Assembly: GCA_021154515.1 (NCBI GenBank)
Contig: JAJKIL010000328.1
Span: 1 to 8,005 of the forward strand
Length of the DNA: 8,005 nucleotides
Direction: 5' to 3'
Source: Niastella sp.
GTDB taxonomy: Bacteria; Bacteroidota; Bacteroidia; Chitinophagales; Chitinophagaceae
Shown: positions 4,270 through 8,005 of the stretch, in pieces
How positions within the stretch are numbered: position 1 is the stretch's first letter
Layout of the letters: each line of letters opens with the position of its first letter
Translations under genes and position numbers: made by a program
The notes under the pieces: generated by a model
The model's database searches: none
What the model was told of the DNA's origin: nothing
The model's input: only the letters and a program-made list of their open reading frames with translations

Positions 4270-7002
4270 ATGTCAGCCAACTTATCGATAAAACCATACT
4301 TGCGGCTTTCGGGTTTAGAACCTCTTGTTATTCGTCCTGAAACAAACTTTGTGAACGTAGGGGAGCGTACCAATGTGACCGGTTCTAAAAAGTTTGCCCG
4401 GCTTATCAGGGAAAACAAGTATGAAGAAGCGCTTAGCGTAGCCCGTCAACAGGTAGAAAGTGGCGCCCAGGTTTTGGATGTAAACATGGACGATGCCCTG
4501 CTGGATGGTGTAAAAGCCATGACCACCTTCCTGAACCTGTTGCAAAGTGAACCCGATATAGCCAAGATCCCCGTGATGATCGACAGTTCAAAATTCGAGA
4601 TCATCGAGGCAGGCTTAAAATGCGTTCAGGGTAAATGTATCGTAAACTCTATTTCCATGAAAGAGGGAGTAGAAAAGTTCAAACGTGAAGCGAATATCTG
4701 TAAGCTGTATGGCGCCTCGGTAGTGGTTATGGCATTTGATGAAAATGGCCAGGCAGATACGCTGCAACGCCGGGTTGACATTTGTGAAAAGGCTTATAAG
4801 ATCTTAACTGAAGAAGTCGGTTACGATCCCCAGGATATCATTTTCGACCCCAACATATTTGCAGTAGCAACAGGTATCGAAGAGCACAACAACTACGCCG
4901 TTGATTTTATTGAAGCCACCCGCATCATTAAACAAAAGATGCCCCTGGCCAAAATCAGTGGCGGGGTAAGTAATATCTCCTTCTCCTTCCGCGGTAACGA
5001 ACCTGTACGTGAAGCCATGCACGCCGTTTTTCTGTACCATACTATTAAAGCAGGTATGGATATGGGCATTGTCAATGCCGGCCAGCTGATCGTTTATGAT
5101 GAAATTGAACCACAGTTACGCGAGCTGTGTGAAGATGTGATACAGAACCGCCGTGAAGATGCTACCGATCGCCTGATCGCTTTTGCAGAAACGGTAAAAG
5201 CAAAAGACAAGAACGAAGTTAAGAACGAAGCCTGGCGCAGCAATTCAGTTGAGGAACGCCTTAAACATGCGCTCATAAACGGCATTACAGACTATATAGA
5301 CCAGGATACGGAAGAAGCCAGACAGAAATACCCCAAGCCACTCGATGTTATTGAAGGGCCTCTCATGAACGGCATGAACGTGGTGGGCGACCTCTTCGGA
5401 AGTGGTAAAATGTTCCTGCCCCAGGTGGTAAAAAGTGCGCGCGTGATGAAAAAATCAGTAGCCATTCTTACTCCGTTTATTGAAGCAGAAAAGGAACAAC
5501 GCCGCCTGGCGCATTTAGCAGCTGGTACACAGAATGAGGAAGGCGCCGGTGCAGCAAGAATATTACTGGCCACTGTCAAAGGCGATGTACACGATATCGG
5601 AAAGAACATTGTAGGGGTTGTATTAGGTTGTAACGGCTACGACATCATTGACCTGGGGGTTATGGTGCCTGCCGATAAAATACTCGAAACAGCACAAAAA
5701 GAAAAAGTAGATATCATTGGGTTAAGCGGCCTTATTACGCCCTCACTCGATGAAATGGTGCATGTGGCGCACGAAATGAAACGCCGCAACATGAACCAGC
5801 CCCTGCTGATTGGTGGCGCTACCACCTCCCGCATGCATACGGCCGTTAAAATAGCGCCGCAATATGAAAATGGGGTGGTGCATGTGCTGGACGCTTCCCG
5901 AAGCGTTACTGTAGCCGGCTCCTTGTTAAGCAAAGAGCAAAAACCCGACTACCTGGCAAACGTTGGCAAGGAATACCAAAAGCTGCGCGATGATTTTGCC
6001 AGCAAAAAAACCGCCAAGCAATACCTGAAATTCGAAGAAGCGCAAAAAAATAAAGTTACCATTGACTGGAACAGCTTTACCCCAATCGTTCCGCAATTCA
6101 CCGGCACCCGCATATTTGATAATTACGATCTGAATGAACTGGTAGACTACATTGACTGGGGCCCGTTCTTTATTGCCTGGGAGTTACATGGTAAGTTCCC
6201 GGCTATTTTGCAGGATGAAAAAGTAGGAAAAGAAGCTACCAAACTGTTTGAGGATGCCAATGAGCTGCTTAAAACCATTATTAAAGAGAAATGGTTAACC
6301 GCCCGCGGTGTTATCGGTTTCTGGCATGCCGCCGGAGACGGTAAAGACTCTACCTTTATTTATGACGACAATGGAAAAGAATTAGCACGTCTTGAGCATT
6401 TGCGCCAACAGAATAAAAAAGCTCCAGGGCAGCCTAACTTTTCTTTAGCTGACTTTATAAAACCCACCTCCTCCAGTGGGGGGACCTCCGATTACATGGG
6501 TGCTTTTGCAGTAACAATTCACGGCATAGAGTCCCACATAAAAAAGTTTGTAGAAAATCACGATGATTACAACAAAATCATGTTACAGGTGTTAGCTGAT
6601 AGGCTTGCCGAAGCCTTTGCTGAATTGTTACATGAAAAAGTGCGTAAGGATTTCTGGGGTTATGCAAAAGAGGAGCATTTTAGCAATGAAGAGTTGATAA
6701 AAGAATCCTATTCAGGTATCAGGCCAGCGCCAGGTTATCCTGCCTGTCCCGATCACACTGAAAAATATAAATTATTCAATTTACTGGGTGGTGAGCAGGC
6801 TACGCAAATTACATTGACAGAATCGCTGGCTATGTATCCTGCCTCTTCCATTTGCGGCTGGTATTTTGGCCATCCACAAAGCCAGTATTTTGGTTTAGGA
6901 AAGATCCAGAAGGACCAGGTTGTTGATTATGCCGGCCGTAAAAATATGCAGGTTGAAGATGTGGAACGCTGGCTGCGCCCAGTTTTGGAGTATGATGTGT
7001 AA
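4270..7002 (+). CDS. metH: Methionine synthase, folate-, cobalamin- and AdoMet-binding modules
   Basis: The 910-residue protein carries the rest of cobalamin-dependent methionine synthase, which passes the methyl group of 5-methyltetrahydrofolate via cobalamin to homocysteine. Order of domains: pterin-binding barrel (about 23-310; NVGERTNVTGSKKF at 29-42, VLDVNMDDALLDG at 68-80, PVMIDSSKFE at 101-110); four-helix cobalamin cap (about 326-410; GDLFGSGKMFLPQVVKSARVM); Rossmann B12 domain (about 428-555) with the DxHxxG motif Asp439-Val-His441-Asp-Ile-Gly444, His441 being the expected lower cobalt ligand, plus LSGLITPSLDEM and GGATTSRMHTAVKIAP; and the reactivation domain (about 598-910) with RPAPGYPACPDHTEK (818-832), which binds S-adenosylmethionine for reductive remethylation. 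Only the homocysteine/zinc module is absent, and it is supplied by the gene immediately upstream. The ATG at 4270 has AAAAGG about 11 bases upstream and gives a start right before the folate domain. All key motifs are intact. Confidence 0.96.
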   Translation: MSANLSIKPYLRLSGLEPLVIRPETNFVNVGERTNVTGSKKFARLIRENKYEEALSVARQQVESGAQVLDVNMDDALLDGVKAMTTFLNLLQSEPDIAKIPVMIDSSKFEIIEAGLKCVQGKCIVNSISMKEGVEKFKREANICKLYGASVVVMAFDENGQADTLQRRVDICEKAYKILTEEVGYDPQDIIFDPNIFAVATGIEEHNNYAVDFIEATRIIKQKMPLAKISGGVSNISFSFRGNEPVREAMHAVFLYHTIKAGMDMGIVNAGQLIVYDEIEPQLRELCEDVIQNRREDATDRLIAFAETVKAKDKNEVKNEAWRSNSVEERLKHALINGITDYIDQDTEEARQKYPKPLDVIEGPLMNGMNVVGDLFGSGKMFLPQVVKSARVMKKSVAILTPFIEAEKEQRRLAHLAAGTQNEEGAGAARILLATVKGDVHDIGKNIVGVVLGCNGYDIIDLGVMVPADKILETAQKEKVDIIGLSGLITPSLDEMVHVAHEMKRRNMNQPLLIGGATTSRMHTAVKIAPQYENGVVHVLDASRSVTVAGSLLSKEQKPDYLANVGKEYQKLRDDFASKKTAKQYLKFEEAQKNKVTIDWNSFTPIVPQFTGTRIFDNYDLNELVDYIDWGPFFIAWELHGKFPAILQDEKVGKEATKLFEDANELLKTIIKEKWLTARGVIGFWHAAGDGKDSTFIYDDNGKELARLEHLRQQNKKAPGQPNFSLADFIKPTSSSGGTSDYMGAFAVTIHGIESHIKKFVENHDDYNKIMLQVLADRLAEAFAELLHEKVRKDFWGYAKEEHFSNEELIKESYSGIRPAPGYPACPDHTEKYKLFNLLGGEQATQITLTESLAMYPASSICGWYFGHPQSQYFGLGKIQKDQVVDYAGRKNMQVEDVERWLRPVLEYDV

Positions 7003-7046
7003 TAATTTGTAGGGCTTAATTCACAATATTAAAACAAGCAAATTCG

Positions 7047-7077
7047 TTTGGGCAACGTTCCCTTGAAAATGCCTTTA
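7047..7077 (+). promoter_or_regulatory. Possible weak promoter for the beta-barrel gene
   Basis: TTTG at 7047-7050 is followed after exactly 19 bases by TGCCTTTA (7070-7077), which departs from TAnnTTTG at two positions. The ATG at 7089 is 11 bases further on. Spacing is right but the -7 match is poor, so read-through from metH is an equally good explanation. Confidence 0.3.
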
Positions 7078-7088
7078 ATTGTAGCGTA

Positions 7089-7892
7089 ATGAGAAATTTC
7101 CGTAGTAGTGCTATTGTGGCAATAGCCTCCCTGATCGTGCCTTTTATTGCAGCAGCTCAATCAAAGTATCCGTCCCACAAAGGAGAATTCTATTTTTCCT
7201 GGGGTTATAATAAGGAATGGTATACCCAAAGCAACCTGCACATAGTACAACCTGAACTTAATAGTAACTACACCTTTAAGGGTGTTCGTGCTCATGACCA
7301 TCCAGGATGGAATGAGGGGCTTTTAAACAGGGCCCTGACTATTCCGCAGTACAATTACCGTCTTGGTTATTTCATAAAAGATGACCTCGGTTTTGAAATC
7401 AACTTCGATCATACCAAGTATATTATAGATCGCCAGGAAGCGCATCGTACAGGAAAAAAAGACGGTAAACCTATTGATGAAAGAGTAAACTGGGCTGAAG
7501 AGAATGGATTCTATTATTTCCTGAACAATGGCGCCAACTTTTTACTGTTCAATGTTGTAAAACGCTGGCATTTATACGAGAAAACAAATGGAAACCTTAG
7601 GGTAGATATGTTAGGCAAAGCCGGAATTGGTCCTGTGCTCCCACACGTTGATAACAGCCTGGACGGCTTCCAAAACCACCCTGATTTTCAATTCGGCGGC
7701 TGGAATGTAGGTGTGGAACAAGCGGTTAGAGCAACCTTCTACAAATATGTTTACCTTGAATTTGCTCACAAAATAGATTACGCCCGGTATTCACACCTGA
7801 ATATTTACAGAGGTGAAGCGCACCAGGCATTCGGTACCTATGAGCTTATTTTAAACCTGGGTGTTAATATACCACCCAGAAAGAAAAAATAA
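7089..7892 (+). CDS. Exported, probably outer-membrane beta-barrel protein of unknown function
   Basis: The 267-residue product has a typical signal peptide: a basic start (MRNFR), a hydrophobic stretch (8-22) and a likely cleavage after Ala23 (AAA|Q). The mature part is rich in aromatic residues and in alternating strands with turns, for example GEFYFSWGYNKEW (32-44), YNYRLGYFIKDDLGFEINFDH (from residue 89) and a last strand YELILNLGVNI before a basic tail PPRKKK. This pattern, with no long internal hydrophobic helix, suggests a small outer-membrane beta-barrel. It resembles a conserved hypothetical family I associate with Bacteroidota, but I cannot name a function or a Pfam domain. It starts 86 bases after metH in the same direction, and nothing ties it to methionine metabolism. 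The strong hairpin behind it closes the transcription unit. The start at 7089 is the one that yields the complete signal peptide. Confidence 0.75.
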   Translation: MRNFRSSAIVAIASLIVPFIAAAQSKYPSHKGEFYFSWGYNKEWYTQSNLHIVQPELNSNYTFKGVRAHDHPGWNEGLLNRALTIPQYNYRLGYFIKDDLGFEINFDHTKYIIDRQEAHRTGKKDGKPIDERVNWAEENGFYYFLNNGANFLLFNVVKRWHLYEKTNGNLRVDMLGKAGIGPVLPHVDNSLDGFQNHPDFQFGGWNVGVEQAVRATFYKYVYLEFAHKIDYARYSHLNIYRGEAHQAFGTYELILNLGVNIPPRKKK

Positions 7893-7908
7893 TTACCAAT
7901 AATTAATA

Positions 7909-7957
7909 TAAGTTAAAAGGGGCAAAGCGGATATTCTGCTTTGCCCCTTTTAACTTA
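7909..7957. terminator. Long bidirectional intrinsic terminator
   Basis: A perfect 20-bp stem pairs 7909-7928 with 7938-7957 around a nine-base loop (7929-7937). Its core GGGGCAAAGC/GCTTTGCCCC is flanked by A-rich and T-rich arms, so each strand presents a GC core followed by a run rich in T (CCCCTTTTAACTTA). It begins 16 bases after the stop of the beta-barrel gene. Symmetry of this kind is typical between convergent genes and suits termination from both sides. Confidence 0.88.
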
Positions 7958-7969
7958 CTTACATTTCTG

Positions 7970-8005
7970 TTACCGTTTTTCAAACAACCACCAGAAACGT
8001 TTGCG
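7970..8005 (-). CDS. Possible C-terminal tail of a convergent gene, truncated by window edge
   Basis: On the - strand the frame entering at 8005 reads RKRFWWLFEKR and stops at TAA (7972-7970), 12 bases before the bidirectional terminator. An aromatic and basic tail of this kind is common at the ends of membrane proteins, and the two-sided terminator implies a gene arriving from this side. With only eleven codons visible no family can be assigned. Another - strand frame is also open but would run through the terminator stem, so it is less likely. Confidence 0.35.
   Translation of the reverse strand, partial: RKRFWWLFEKR

Noticed and set aside
4141..4270. Split metH as a frameshift or sequencing error in one gene.
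   Set aside because: Both halves are in the same frame, four in-frame stops separate them, and the second half has its own ATG and ribosome binding site.
1..8005. Defence island, CRISPR array, insertion sequence or other mobile system.
   Set aside because: No repeat arrays, transposase motifs, target-site duplications or tRNA edges are visible; the genes are core metabolism, repair and envelope functions.

Overview
This window looks like ordinary core chromosome from a Bacteroidota member, probably near the Chitinophagaceae. That placement is an inference from three things: matches to the Bacteroidota sigma factor promoter (TTTG, about 19 bases, TAnnTTTG); a lipoprotein of the 'CAN..PPTGGP.D..PP' Ig-like type common in that phylum; and methionine synthase encoded as two adjacent genes. 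Almost all genes lie on the + strand. I see no mobile element, CRISPR array, tRNA or rRNA.

Layout. Bases 2-472 are the 3' end of a large helicase/nuclease-type gene; its PD-(D/E)XK nuclease domain is visible. Bases 550-1995 encode an outer-membrane-type lipoprotein with Ig-like domains. Bases 2126-2743 are recR (recombinational repair). A 371-base non-coding stretch follows (2744-3114) with the best promoter in the window, nested inverted repeats, a cryptic 55-codon open frame and a strong Shine-Dalgarno. Bases 3115-4143 and 4270-7002 encode the two halves of cobalamin-dependent methionine synthase: the homocysteine/zinc module, then the folate, cobalamin and reactivation modules. They are separated by 126 bases holding a hairpin and a tiny open frame. 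Bases 7089-7892 encode an exported, probably outer-membrane beta-barrel protein of unknown function. A 20-bp perfect hairpin (7909-7957) follows, then what is probably the tail of a convergent gene on the - strand.

How the genes relate. The two metH halves together contain every module of the single-chain E. coli enzyme and are expected to act as one enzyme: methyl transfer from 5-methyltetrahydrofolate to cobalamin and then to homocysteine. The helicase/nuclease fragment and RecR both belong to DNA repair but are separated by the lipoprotein gene, and the lipoprotein and recR genes each have their own -7-like box almost touching the start codon, so they may be transcribed separately.

The parts least explained by known families are the metH leader (2838-3114) and the gap between the metH halves. 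I did not find a convincing previously undescribed multi-gene system.
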